The position numbers and the translations under genes were made by a program. From assembly GCF_005952805.1 (NCBI RefSeq), contig NZ_CP040709.1:372001-436000 (forward strand): DNA of 64,000 nt, read 5' to 3'. Origin of the DNA: Inhella inkyongensis (GTDB lineage: Bacteria; Pseudomonadota; Gammaproteobacteria; Burkholderiales; Burkholderiaceae_C). Shown here one piece after another: positions 1-7,970 of the stretch. Each line of letters starts with the position of its first letter. Positions within the stretch are counted from its first letter, which is position 1. The notes beneath the pieces are model-generated. The model ran no database searches and was not told where the DNA came from. It saw nothing but the letters and a program-made list of their open reading frames with translations.

Positions 1-171
1 CGCGCAACTGTTCCAAGTGCCGCAAGGGCGGCCCGCCGCCGACCATGAAGTTCTCGCTGATGAACTCCAGCCAATCCGGCCGGTTCGCCCAGCCCTCATC
101 TGCCGCTCGGACCAAGTCCGCGTAATGCTCAACGCGAGCGCCGAGGCCAAAGCCCTGAATCACGGGCGCCA
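1..171 (-). CDS. DUF692/MNIO family enzyme, BufB-like (partial, N-terminus only)
   Basis: Only the first 57 codons are inside the window; the gene continues beyond base 1. The N-terminus contains GFGLGARVEHYADLV followed by WLEFISENFM and a GG-PL-HLEQLR stretch. This is the start of the TIM-barrel DUF692 family, now called multinuclear non-heme iron dependent oxidases (MNIO, MbnB-like). Known family members modify cysteines of copper-binding peptides; in bufferin operons the enzyme is BufB. The gene lies 173 bases downstream of a bufA2-like precursor on the same strand, which supports that role. The ATG at 171 has no strong ribosome binding site, so the start is approximate. Family assignment is fairly secure from the N-terminal motif; the substrate is inferred from context. 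Confidence 0.8.
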
Positions 172-274
172 TGACGATGCAGTCAAGAGAAGAAAAAGGC
201 GGCCTGAGTCGCCATCGGGGGAAAACGTGCGGGAGCGGCGTAGCGAGCGCGCCGAGGCTGGGTCGAGGACCACA

Positions 275-292
275 GCCGTACTCCCGTACGGC
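275..292. other. Perfect 7-bp inverted repeat between bufA2-like and bufB-like genes
   Basis: GCCGTAC at 275-281 and GTACGGC at 286-292 are separated by TCCC. The hairpin sits in the 173-base gap between the precursor and maturase genes. There is no T-run on either side, so it is not a standard terminator. It could be an mRNA-stabilising or processing hairpin that sets the ratio of precursor to enzyme; this is inference. Confidence 0.45.
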
Positions 293-344
293 GAGGACCG
301 CAGGCCCTGCATCGGTGCGCGCAGTAGCCGAGCACGCACGTTTT

Positions 345-602
345 TTACTTCTCTACTTTTCCGCCGGCCTTGGTGCACGCCTCGGCCGATTCCTTCTTCA
401 CCCAGCCCTGGCCCTTGCAGCCGTTCTGGCCCTTGCAGCCGCTCTTTGCGGTCTTGCACTCGCTCGTGCCTTTGCAGCCGTTTACGCCCGAACACTTGAC
501 GCTGGCGTCGGCCTTGTCGGCGGCGGCGGCGGGCATCGAGGTGGCGAACAGGGCGGCGGCCGCAGCGGCCAGGGCCAGACCAGACTTCAGATTTGCTTGC
601 AT
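345..602 (-). CDS. bufA2: BufA2-like cysteine-rich periplasmic peptide precursor (bufferin type)
   Basis: An 85-residue protein starting at ATG 602, which has TTAGGAG about nine bases upstream. Residues 1-28 form an Ala-rich signal peptide ending near AAA-ADKA. The mature part carries six cysteines (37, 43, 49, 56, 62, 76) spaced in repeated CKG motifs: CKGTSEC, CKGQNGC, CKGQG. This pattern matches the BufA2 family of bufferins, ribosomally made copper-binding peptides matured by an MNIO enzyme. The MNIO start lies downstream on the same strand. The likely role is periplasmic copper sequestration. Whether the cysteines are modified here cannot be seen. The remaining operon genes (bufC-like partner, membrane genes) would lie outside the window. 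Confidence 0.83.
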   Translation of the reverse strand: MQANLKSGLALAAAAAALFATSMPAAAADKADASVKCSGVNGCKGTSECKTAKSGCKGQNGCKGQGWVKKESAEACTKAGGKVEK

Positions 603-846
603 CTCACGCACTCCTAAGGGTTGGAAGAGGGACACGCCGAAGCCGGTGCGGCAAGGCGGCGTCTGCAGCTGTCGCACCGGCGGCAGCGAACTTACTACGC
701 AACACACGGAATGATGAGATTCAAGGGTTAACACTAAGCAGGTGCCGGTGTGTCGCGAAGGGCGAGCCCGATCCGCTATGGTGCGCGTCCGCAATCGCCA
801 GAATGACGCTGTGCCGCCGCGCACCGCGTGATTGGAGCCCGTTCCC

Positions 847-2034
847 ATGCAGATTGAATCGATCGAAATAAAGAACTACCGCCTCTTCCGGGACACCAAG
901 CTGCGCCAGATCCCTCGTCTGTGCGTGTTGGTGGGCGCCAACGGAACAGGCAAGTCCACCCTTTTCGATGTGTTTTCCTTCCTGAAGGATGCGCTGAGCA
1001 TGAACGTGGGCAAGGCGGTTTCCAAGCGCGGCGGCTACCGCGAGCTCGCCAGTAGGGGTTTTGCGCATGAGCCGATCGAAATCACGCTGCAATTCCGGCT
1101 TGAGATTACCGGCTATGAACGTCTCGTGACTTACATCCTGCGTATCGAACCGGATGCCACGGGGCGGGCCGTCATAGCACGCGAAATCCTCCGCTACAAG
1201 CGCGGCTCCTACGGGCAGCCATTCCACTTTCTGGACTTTGCACTGGGCAAGGGCTACTCGATCACCAATGAGGAAGATTTCTCCAAGCAGGAAGAGGCGC
1301 TGAACCGCGAGGAGCAGGAGTTGGATGCGCCAGACATTCTTGCGATCAAGGGTCTGGGTCAGTTTGAACGTTTCAAGGCAGCCAGTGCCTTCCGCACCAT
1401 GATCGAGAACTGGCATGTGTCGGACTTCCATGTCTCCGACGCTAGACCGAGCCAGGAAGATGGTTTTGCCGAACACTTGTCGACGCGCGGCGACAACCTG
1501 CCGCTGGTGGCGAACTATTTGTTCGAACACCACCGCCCAGCTTTCGATCGCATCCTGGACGCGATGCGCCGCCGGGTGCCCGGGGTTTCCGTGGTGGAAC
1601 CCAGGCAAACCGAAGATGGGCGATTGGTGCTGCGCTTTCAGGACGGCAGCTTCAAGGATCCCTTCATCGCCCGCCATGTGTCGGACGGGACGATCAAGAT
1701 GTTTGCCTACTTGGTGCTGCTGAACGACCCCAAACCCTTCCCGTTGCTGGCAGTGGAGGAGCCGGAGAACCAGCTCTATATGGATTTGTTGCCGGAATTG
1801 GCGGAAGAGTTCAGGGCCTATGCAAGGCGCGGTGGTCAGGTCTTTGTGTCGTCGCACTCCCCGGACTTCCTGAATGCCCTGGGCCTGGATGAGATCTATT
1901 GCCTGCGTAAGGTGGCTGGATTCACTCAAATCACGCGGGCGGGAGACTCGCCCAATTTGTGCGCTTTGGTCGAAGCTGGTGATCTGCCGGGTTGGCTGTG
2001 GAAGCAAGGCCTGCTTGAGGGTCTCAATGCATGA
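847..2034 (+). CDS. AAA family ATPase, RecF/OLD-like (defence-type)
   Basis: A 395-residue protein. The start chosen is ATG 847 with GGAG at 834-837; an upstream in-frame TTG at 832 overlaps that site. The N-terminus (IESIEIKNYRLFRD) and Walker A GANGTGKST at residues 30-38 are typical of the AAA_15/AAA_21 ATPases related to SMC, RecF and OLD proteins. A Walker B-like LLAVEEPENQ lies near residue 300 and a SSHSPDFLNAL switch motif near 334. Such stand-alone ATPases usually act with a nuclease or Toprim partner encoded next to them. Here the next gene overlaps by four bases and encodes a DUF4276 protein. The pair resembles the layout of anti-phage ATPase/Toprim systems such as PARIS or Gabija, but I see no direct proof of that function. 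Confidence 0.85.
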   Translation: MQIESIEIKNYRLFRDTKLRQIPRLCVLVGANGTGKSTLFDVFSFLKDALSMNVGKAVSKRGGYRELASRGFAHEPIEITLQFRLEITGYERLVTYILRIEPDATGRAVIAREILRYKRGSYGQPFHFLDFALGKGYSITNEEDFSKQEEALNREEQELDAPDILAIKGLGQFERFKAASAFRTMIENWHVSDFHVSDARPSQEDGFAEHLSTRGDNLPLVANYLFEHHRPAFDRILDAMRRRVPGVSVVEPRQTEDGRLVLRFQDGSFKDPFIARHVSDGTIKMFAYLVLLNDPKPFPLLAVEEPENQLYMDLLPELAEEFRAYARRGGQVFVSSHSPDFLNALGLDEIYCLRKVAGFTQITRAGDSPNLCALVEAGDLPGWLWKQGLLEGLNA

Positions 2035-2615
2035 GGGGACGGCTGATTTTTCTGCTGGAGGAGCCCTCCATGAAAGTGTTGCTCGAAGGCTTGCTGCCGC
2101 GCTGGTTTCCGGGCTGGCAGGTCGGTCAGCACTTTCTTTGCGTGGCGCATCAGGGCAAGAGCGATCTGGACAGCAGCGTGCCGCGCAAGTTGAAAGCTTG
2201 GCAGTATCCCGGCGACCGCTTTGTGGTGGTGCGTGACAACGACAACGCCGACTGCCAGGCGCTGAAGCGGCGCCTCTTGCAGACTTGCGAGAGTAGCGGT
2301 CGACCGGACACCTTGGTGCGTTTGGTTTGTCAAGAGTTGGAAGCGTGGTACCTGGGGGACTTGCAGGCAGTTGCGATGGCCTTTGATGCGCCCAAGCTGG
2401 ACTCGCCAGCGCAGCGCAAGAAGTTTGATCAACCCGATGGCTGGCAGAAGCCATCAGTCGAGCTGGCGCGCATGGTGCCTTCGTTTCAAAAGGGTAGTGG
2501 CGCACGACGAATGGGCCAGGCACTTCGGGCGGCGACGCATAACCGTTCGGTCAGCTTTCAGCAGTTCGAGTCTGGCGTGCGTCGCATCGCCCTAGAGTTG
2601 GAGTGGTTGGGCTGA
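2031..2615 (+). CDS. DUF4276 family protein, Toprim-like partner of the ATPase
   Basis: A 194-residue protein whose ATG at 2031 overlaps the ATPase stop codon (ATGA), implying coupled translation. It shows the DUF4276 features: an N-terminal strand with adjacent acids (FLLEEPS), a central acidic VVVRDNDNADC, then CQELEAWYLGDL and a C-terminal GARRMGQAL. The acidic clusters are consistent with a Toprim-like metal-binding fold. DUF4276 genes are commonly coded beside AAA ATPases and are suspected effectors, for example nucleases, in defence modules. The substrate is unknown. A terminator-like hairpin follows at 2640-2661. Confidence 0.8.
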   Translation: MRGRLIFLLEEPSMKVLLEGLLPRWFPGWQVGQHFLCVAHQGKSDLDSSVPRKLKAWQYPGDRFVVVRDNDNADCQALKRRLLQTCESSGRPDTLVRLVCQELEAWYLGDLQAVAMAFDAPKLDSPAQRKKFDQPDGWQKPSVELARMVPSFQKGSGARRMGQALRAATHNRSVSFQQFESGVRRIALELEWLG

Positions 2616-2630
2616 ATTGAGTTCGGCGGG

Positions 2631-2663
2631 CAAGAAAAAGGCCCGCTGCTGGTAGCGGGCCTT
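2631..2663 (-). terminator. Rho-independent terminator of the aminotransferase gene
   Basis: GGCCCGCT at 2640-2647 pairs with AGCGGGCC at 2654-2661 around a six-base loop. On the minus strand the stem is followed by TTTTT. It lies 25 bases past the aminotransferase stop and 25 bases past the convergent DUF4276 stop, so it may work weakly in the other direction too. Confidence 0.85.
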
Positions 2664-2685
2664 CGGGGAGCGGGAGGGCTGGGGT

Positions 2686-3873
2686 TCAGCGCAGCACCGC
2701 CGCCATCGCGCCCGCCACCACTTCGACATTGCGGCGGTTCAGGCCGGCCACGCACATGCGGCCCGAGCGCACCAGGTAGACGGCGTGCTCGTTCTTCAGT
2801 GCATCCACTTGTTCGGGGCTCAGGCCCGTGTAGCTGAACATGCCGCGCTGGCTCAGGAAGTAGTCGAAATTGCGGCCGGGCACCTTGGTGCTGAGCACCT
2901 CGTGCAGGGCCGAGCGCATGGCCAGGATGCGCGTGCGCATGGCGGCCACTTCGTCCTTCCATTGCGCATACAGCTCGGGCGTGTTCAGCACCGTGGCCAC
3001 TACCTGGCCGCCGTGCGTGGGCGGGTTGCTGTAATTGCGACGGATCATGAACTTCAGCTGGCCCAGCACTTTGTCGGCCTGGGCCGCATCGGGGCAGACC
3101 ACGCTGAGTGCGCCGCCGCGCTCGCCATACAGGCTCATGTTCTTGCTGAAGCTGTTGGCCAGCAGGAAGGGGCCGCCGGCGTCGAGCAGGGTCTTGACTG
3201 CAAACAGGTCTTCATCAAGCCCGTCGCCATAGCCCTGGTAGGCCAGGTCCAGGAAGGGCAGCAGCTCGCGCTCGTTCAGCAGCTGAGCCAGGCGTTGCCA
3301 CTGGCCGCGGTTCAGGTCCACGCCGGTGGGGTTGTGGCAGCAGGCGTGCAGCAGCACCACCGAGCGGGCCGGGGCCTTGTCCAGCACCTCGAGCATGCCG
3401 TCAAAGTCCAGCGCGCCGTCCTTGTAATAAGGGTAGGTGGTGGTCTCGATGCCCGAACCCTCGAACACCGCGCGGTGGTTGTCCCAGGTCGGGTTGCTTA
3501 AGAACACCTTGCTGGTCGGGAAGTGCGCGTGCAGGAAGTCGGCCGCCACCTTCAGGCCGCCCGAGCTGCCCACGCCCTGGATGGTGGCGATGCGGCCGGC
3601 GCGAACGGCCGGGTGGTCGGCGCCGAACAGCAGGTTTTGCACCGCGCTGCGGAAATTCGCCGCGCCTTCCATCGGCAGATAGGGGCGGGCCGCCGCCTTC
3701 TCCACCACCAGCTTCTCGGCCGCGCGCACCGAGGCCAGCGCGGGGATCTTGCCGTCTTCGTCGAAGTAAATGCCGATCGACAGATTGACCTTGCCCTCGC
3801 GCGGGTCCTTCTGGAAGGCTTCGTTCAGGCTGAGGATGGGGTCGCCGGCGTAGGGGGGGATGTGGGCAAACAT
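2686..3873 (-). CDS. tyrB: Aromatic/aspartate aminotransferase (class I, PLP)
   Basis: A 395-residue protein with full similarity in style to TyrB/AspC enzymes: N-terminal PPYAGDPILSLNEAFQKD, VNLSIGIYFDEDGKIP, and the PLP-lysine motif ANSFSKNMSLYGERGG with the lysine near residue 243. The substrate-carboxylate arginine is in the C-terminal LVRSGRMCVAGL. The enzyme transfers amino groups between aspartate, glutamate, tyrosine or phenylalanine and their oxo acids in the cytosol. TyrB rather than AspC is chosen because betaproteobacteria typically carry this single broad enzyme; substrate preference cannot be read from sequence. The gene is a single transcription unit ending at the terminator near 2640. 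Confidence 0.92.
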   Translation of the reverse strand: MFAHIPPYAGDPILSLNEAFQKDPREGKVNLSIGIYFDEDGKIPALASVRAAEKLVVEKAAARPYLPMEGAANFRSAVQNLLFGADHPAVRAGRIATIQGVGSSGGLKVAADFLHAHFPTSKVFLSNPTWDNHRAVFEGSGIETTTYPYYKDGALDFDGMLEVLDKAPARSVVLLHACCHNPTGVDLNRGQWQRLAQLLNERELLPFLDLAYQGYGDGLDEDLFAVKTLLDAGGPFLLANSFSKNMSLYGERGGALSVVCPDAAQADKVLGQLKFMIRRNYSNPPTHGGQVVATVLNTPELYAQWKDEVAAMRTRILAMRSALHEVLSTKVPGRNFDYFLSQRGMFSYTGLSPEQVDALKNEHAVYLVRSGRMCVAGLNRRNVEVVAGAMAAVLR

Positions 3874-3945
3874 GGCGTGGTGGGCGTGGTTTGGGGCGGG
3901 AGGGAAGTGCGGGATTATCCCGATGCCGCCCGTCTGCAGGCTTTC

Positions 3946-5007
3946 TCAGGCTGCACAGGCCCATTCGCCATGTGCATGGCTCCACAACAAGGCCTGGCTG
4001 CCGTCCGGTCCGTGCAGGCTCCATAGCGTGGCGGCCGACTCCGGCGCTGTGGGCGCCGCCAGGGGCTGAGCGCCGGGCGACTCGGCACAGATCCACCACA
4101 GGCCCTGTGCGCGCACCCGCTCCAAGGCCCGTTGGTGAAAGCGCGCCCGGTCTTCGGGCTGCAGATAGGCCAGCACCCAACAGGTCAGCAGCACCGGCTG
4201 CACACCGGGGGGCAGTTCCGCACGCCAGTCGTCCAGGGCCAGCAGGCCGTCGGGGTGCTGCTGGATGCGCGGGCCGCGGGTCTGGGCCCAATCCAAGGCC
4301 TGGCGCAGGCGCTCGTGGCGTGCGCGCTTGTGCGGCCACAGGCAGGCTTGCAGCCAGCGCAGCGCATCGGGGTCGTGCGCGTCAATGGGGGCCAGGTCCA
4401 TGCCGGCGCGCGCCCTCAGTCGCCAGGGGCTGGGGGCCGGCGGTGTGCCGCCGCGCCAGTCGCAGTGCAGGTTCAGCCGGTGGCCGGCGCTCAGGGGTTC
4501 GCGGCGGAAGCTACCGTAGTCCACCGCGTCCTCGTCCACGCCCAGGTTCAGGCCGGCACTGGCGCCGAACTCAAACAGCGCGAGTTCGGTGTGATGCGCC
4601 CCCAGCGCATCCAGCGCCAGCCGCAGCGGGCCGCAGCGCCCGGCCTCGTTGGTTTGCGTGGCGCGGCTGCGCAGCTGCTGGCGAATGCGCGCTCGCAGCG
4701 GCCCCAGGGCCAGGGCGCGCAGGTGCAGGGGCAGCTCGGCATCGGGCGCTTGCGCGCCACCCAGGTTCGGGTAGTAGCGCGCCAGCGGCAGCGTTGGGTC
4801 GGCCAGCAGGGCATCGTGCAGAGCGGCGAGCAGCAGATTGGGGCGGGCCTGCTCGGGCGGGATCTCATCGTGCAGGGCCAGCAGCTCGGAATCGGCTGCA
4901 ATGGCCCGGCAGATCGCGCCATACACCGGCTCGTCCGGGCACTCCACGGCGGCGAATTGCAGGTACTTGGCCGACCAGTCGGCGTGGCTCAGGGTGTTGG
5001 CAGGCAT
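3946..5007 (-). CDS. DUF2332 family protein
   Basis: A 353-residue protein. The ATG at 5007 was chosen because the sequence from LSHADWSAKYLQFAAVEC onward matches the DUF2332 pattern, whereas the upstream ATG at 5049 would lie inside a palindrome shared with the divergent gene. It contains CPDEPVYGAICRAIAADSELL, ARPNLLLAALHDALL and FEFGASAGLNLGVD, all hallmarks of DUF2332. The GASAGLNL segment resembles a methyltransferase-type glycine loop, but no function is established. It is divergent from a Crp/Fnr regulator, which may control it. Confidence 0.85.
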   Translation of the reverse strand: MPANTLSHADWSAKYLQFAAVECPDEPVYGAICRAIAADSELLALHDEIPPEQARPNLLLAALHDALLADPTLPLARYYPNLGGAQAPDAELPLHLRALALGPLRARIRQQLRSRATQTNEAGRCGPLRLALDALGAHHTELALFEFGASAGLNLGVDEDAVDYGSFRREPLSAGHRLNLHCDWRGGTPPAPSPWRLRARAGMDLAPIDAHDPDALRWLQACLWPHKRARHERLRQALDWAQTRGPRIQQHPDGLLALDDWRAELPPGVQPVLLTCWVLAYLQPEDRARFHQRALERVRAQGLWWICAESPGAQPLAAPTAPESAATLWSLHGPDGSQALLWSHAHGEWACAA

Positions 5008-5038
5008 GGCCGCAGTGTGGCCGCGCCGCGCGCCGCAG

Positions 5039-5058
5039 AATGTCGGCATGCCGACATT
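5039..5058. promoter_or_regulatory. 20-bp perfect palindrome centred on the Crp/Fnr gene start codon
   Basis: The ten bases AATGTCGGCA at 5039-5048 are exactly mirrored by TGCCGACATT at 5049-5058. The ATG of the regulator gene (5048-5050) sits at the centre and the divergent DUF2332 start is 32 bases away. A dimeric protein bound here would block translation or transcription of the regulator. Autoregulation by the encoded Crp/Fnr protein is the simplest guess, although the sequence does not match the classical TTGAT-N4-ATCAA site. Confidence 0.5.
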
Positions 5059-5710
5059 GACCGAGCAACTCTGGCGCGTGGCGCAGGCCGAGCTGATGGG
5101 CAGCGTCGCGCTGCAGCCGCCACCCCAAGCCCTGCAGCCCGCGCTGGAGAGCCAGTTGGCCCTGCGCCGACTGCGCGCTGGCGCCCTGCTGTTCGCGGCC
5201 GGCCAGCAGCCCCAGGCCTTCTACGCGGTGCTCAGCGGTGAGATCGTGTGCAGCCTGACCGCCGCCGACGGCGCGGTCTCGGTGCTGGAGCATGTGGCGC
5301 CCACGCGCATCTTTGGCCTGGCCGCCTTTGTGACCGGCCAACCCAGCGCCTACGAGGCCCGCGCCCGTGGCGCCACCCAGTTGCTGGCGTTTTCCAATGC
5401 GGCCTATCAGGCCCTGATGGACGGCTGGCCCGGCTTTGCCCGCGCGCTGCTCGCGCATTTCGGCGCCCGCTTTGCGGGAAATCTGCGCCAACTGGAAGCC
5501 GCCCGCCACCAGTCCGCCGCCGAACGCCTGGGCCTGGCCCTGGGCCAGTTGCTGCGCCAACGCGGCGTCGTGGACGGCCCGCGCACCTGGCTGCCCGCCA
5601 CCCAGGCCGAACTGGCTGCCCTGGCCGGCGTCACCCGCCAGACCGCCAACGAATGGCTGGCGCAGCAGGGCGGGGTGGCGCGGGGGTATGGGGGGATGTG
5701 GGTGGGGTGA
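5048..5710 (+). CDS. Crp/Fnr family transcriptional regulator
   Basis: A 220-residue protein. A cyclic-nucleotide-binding beta-roll spans about residues 35-125 (LRRLRAGALLFAAGQQPQAFYAVLSGEI, then IFGLAAFVTGQPSAYEARA), followed by a dimerisation helix and a C-terminal helix-turn-helix (TQAELAALAGVTRQTANEWL, near residues 180-200). There is no Fnr-type N-terminal cysteine cluster, so it is not an iron-sulfur oxygen sensor. The cAMP-contacting residues are not clearly conserved, so the effector is unknown. A tail of glycines (GGVARGYGGMWVG) replaces the usual end. It is divergent from the DUF2332 gene. Confidence 0.88.
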   Translation: MPTLTEQLWRVAQAELMGSVALQPPPQALQPALESQLALRRLRAGALLFAAGQQPQAFYAVLSGEIVCSLTAADGAVSVLEHVAPTRIFGLAAFVTGQPSAYEARARGATQLLAFSNAAYQALMDGWPGFARALLAHFGARFAGNLRQLEAARHQSAAERLGLALGQLLRQRGVVDGPRTWLPATQAELAALAGVTRQTANEWLAQQGGVARGYGGMWVG

Positions 5711-5879
5711 GGGGTGGGTCGGTCAGGCGGGGCTGATTTGCAGCGGGAGCAGCCAGTCAGGTCAGCGTGTGAAACTGGAGTCACTACCTTGAGCGAGACG
5801 AAGCCAAACGAGCCGATGCGCGACTTCATCGCGCTGCGCTAGGTAGTTGTCCAGACAAGCAATTTATGAGGGAGGACAT

Positions 5880-6623
5880 ATGTCAAATATTGCGTGGAAG
5901 ATTTCTGTTGCCCTGTTGGGGGGGCTATGCGGCAGCGGTCTGCATGCGGCCGACATTCGATCGACAGCGCCAGCGCTGAAGTGCACGGCGACGCCGTTCC
6001 CCGCCATTCCTACTGGAGAGGATGGCTATGGCATCTTCGGAGTAGCTGAACTGCTTGTTAGCTTTGCCGAGGGGCGCGTGACGCAGGCCGAGGCAATCGT
6101 GGGCCGAGCTGAATTGATTGATGCCGCGAAGGCCGCACTAGATGGCTATAGGTGCGACAAAGCCGCGGCGCCCCTAAAGGTCCCGATGACATTCGAGTTC
6201 ATCAACCCGTGGGCGAAGAAGACCCTTGCCTTTCCGCTGCACGATTCGCGCACATCGCTAGCAGCATCGAACAGCATCATTCGGCGGTATTTCCCGACCC
6301 GGTTCGATGCGATCCATGAGGTAGCAACTGCAGAGGCAGTTGGCTACGCCCCCCCGCGCCCCCAGTCCGTGGTGCGCCCTGAGATCGATGCTGCCGCAGC
6401 GCGGCTGGGAGGGGATTGGACTGTCGAATATCAGTTCATCGTGGAAGCCGATGGCGTCGTCACCGATGTTGCCGCAAAACCAGTAGTGCCTGGACAAGCG
6501 CATCCGTTGGTTGTACGGCTTGGCGCGGCCGCGCTGAGGAAATCAAAGTTCGATCCGGCGACATACAAAGGCAAACCAATCCCAATTGCGATGGTCCACC
6601 TAATGACTTTGAAGTTGGACTAG
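5880..6623 (+). CDS. Secreted hypothetical protein with TonB-C-like domain
   Basis: A 247-residue protein starting at ATG 5880 behind GGAGG at 5871-5875. Residues 1-22 form a signal peptide (ISVALLGGLCGSGLHAAD). Two Cys residues, in LKCTATPF and GYRCDKAAA, may form a disulfide. The last 80 residues (VEYQFIVEADGVVTDVAAKPV, then LRKSKFDPATYKGKPIPIAM) look like the TonB C-terminal/periplasmic energy-transducer fold, but there is no N-terminal TonB membrane anchor with proline-rich region. Codon use is less GC-biased than the neighbours. I do not recognise a specific function. Confidence 0.7.
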   Translation: MSNIAWKISVALLGGLCGSGLHAADIRSTAPALKCTATPFPAIPTGEDGYGIFGVAELLVSFAEGRVTQAEAIVGRAELIDAAKAALDGYRCDKAAAPLKVPMTFEFINPWAKKTLAFPLHDSRTSLAASNSIIRRYFPTRFDAIHEVATAEAVGYAPPRPQSVVRPEIDAAAARLGGDWTVEYQFIVEADGVVTDVAAKPVVPGQAHPLVVRLGAAALRKSKFDPATYKGKPIPIAMVHLMTLKLD

Positions 6624-6928
6624 GGAATCTGACTCACCGACCACCTGTCTACTATCGCTGCGTGGCAGCACTGTAGGAAGCAAGATTGGATGTTTGGAGC
6701 GGGCAAGTGGAGCTCAAGTAAGCCTGTACTTGTCAACAAACCGCACCAAGCCTTGAACGGTCCTTGGTTCCCGTCCGGACGCGGGCTGTTGTACCGCGCG
6801 CCTTGGGCCCATCGAGCTCATATCGACTGCTGCGGCTTGAGGCCCATGGGCAGGGAGAATCCCAACCCGGACCGCCGCTGTCGGTCAGGCCGCCCATCCC
6901 GATCCAAACTGGCACGCCCAGTCCCCCA
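6624..6928. other. 305-bp gene-free stretch upstream of truD
   Basis: No coding region with plausible codon use or ribosome binding site was found here. Short open frames on both strands are not supported. It presumably holds the truD promoter, but I see no convincing -35/-10 pair and no hairpin terminator for the preceding gene. Confidence 0.4.
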
Positions 6929-7951
6929 ATGACCGACGCTCAAACCACCGCCTTGCCTTCCTGGCCCAAGGCCTACCCCGCCAGCGGCGCCAGCGCCATC
7001 CTGAAGCTGTTCAACGAGGACTTCGTGGTGACCGAGCTGCCGCTCCAACTGCCCAGCGGTGCGGGCGAACACCTGTGGGTGGACGTTGAGAAGAACGGCG
7101 CCAACACGGCCTTTGTGGCTCAGCAGTTGGCCCAGGCCGCCGGGGTGAATGAATGGGATGTGGGCTATGCCGGGCTCAAGGACCGCTACGCCATCACCCG
7201 CCAGTGGTTCAGCATCTATCTGCCGACCGGCAAGGCCGGTGAGACGCCCGATCTGACGCTGCTTCCGCACCCGGAGTTCAAGGTGCTGGGCCAGAGCCGC
7301 CATGTGAAGAAGCTGCGGCCTGGCGATCTGCAGGGCAACCACTTTCGCATCGTGCTGCGCGAGGTGAAGGGCGAGCGCGCGGCCATCGAGGCCAATCTGC
7401 AGGCCGTGGCGGCGCAGGGCGTGCCCAATTACTTTGGCGCGCAGCGTTTCGGCTTTGATGGCGGCAATGTCGAGCAGGGCCGCGCCATGCTGGCGCGCGA
7501 AATCCGCGTACGCAACCCGAAGAAGAAGGGCATCTACCTGTCGGCGGTGCGCTCCTTCGTCTTCAACGAGGTGCTGGCGCTGCGCATCCGGCAAGGCCTG
7601 TGGGGCAAGACCCTGCCCGGCGACGTGATGGACGCGGCAGGCCGGCCCACCGGGCCGCTGTGGGGCCGGGGCCGGGTGAGCAGCAGCGATGAGGCGCAGG
7701 CGCTGGAGAGCGGCGTGGCCCAGCAGCACGCGGTGCTGTGCGATGGCATGGAGCACGCCGGCCTGGACCAGGAGCGCCGCGCCCTGGTGGCGCACCCGGC
7801 GGACCTGAGCTGGGAATGGCCGCAGGCCGATCTGCTGGTGCTGAGCTTTTCCTTGCCGGCCGGCCAGTACGCAACCTCGGTGCTGAGCGAGATCCTGCAC
7901 ACCTCGGAGCCCGAGCGCCACGCCGAGCCCGAGGCGGCGGCTGGCGATTGA
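6929..7951 (+). CDS. truD: tRNA pseudouridine(13) synthase
   Basis: A 340-residue protein starting at ATG 6929. It carries the TruD catalytic motif GLKDRYAIT with the nucleophilic aspartate near residue 85, preceded by FVVTELPLQLPSGAGEHLWV and followed by RPGDLQGNHFRIVLR and VPNYFGAQRFGFDGGNVEQG. These are family signatures. TruD converts uridine 13 in the D-loop of tRNA-Glu to pseudouridine in the cytosol. The C-terminus (LSFSLPAGQYATSVLSEIL) is complete. It is convergent with ghrA. Confidence 0.95.
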   Translation: MTDAQTTALPSWPKAYPASGASAILKLFNEDFVVTELPLQLPSGAGEHLWVDVEKNGANTAFVAQQLAQAAGVNEWDVGYAGLKDRYAITRQWFSIYLPTGKAGETPDLTLLPHPEFKVLGQSRHVKKLRPGDLQGNHFRIVLREVKGERAAIEANLQAVAAQGVPNYFGAQRFGFDGGNVEQGRAMLAREIRVRNPKKKGIYLSAVRSFVFNEVLALRIRQGLWGKTLPGDVMDAAGRPTGPLWGRGRVSSSDEAQALESGVAQQHAVLCDGMEHAGLDQERRALVAHPADLSWEWPQADLLVLSFSLPAGQYATSVLSEILHTSEPERHAEPEAAAGD

Positions 7952-7970
7952 GCGGCCGATTGAGCGGGGC

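Noticed and set aside
705..732. ECF-type promoter candidate for bufA2 (GTTAACC, then CCGTG on the minus strand)
   Set aside because: Spacing is close to ECF promoters of bufferin genes, but the -10 element is poorly matched and no ECF sigma gene is in view, so I did not annotate it.
5789..5842. 17-codon TTG-started frame upstream of the secreted hypothetical gene
   Set aside because: It has GGAG at 5777-5780 and a basic/acidic sequence ending in MRDFIALR, but the peptide is too short to recognise and could be a chance frame or a gene remnant.
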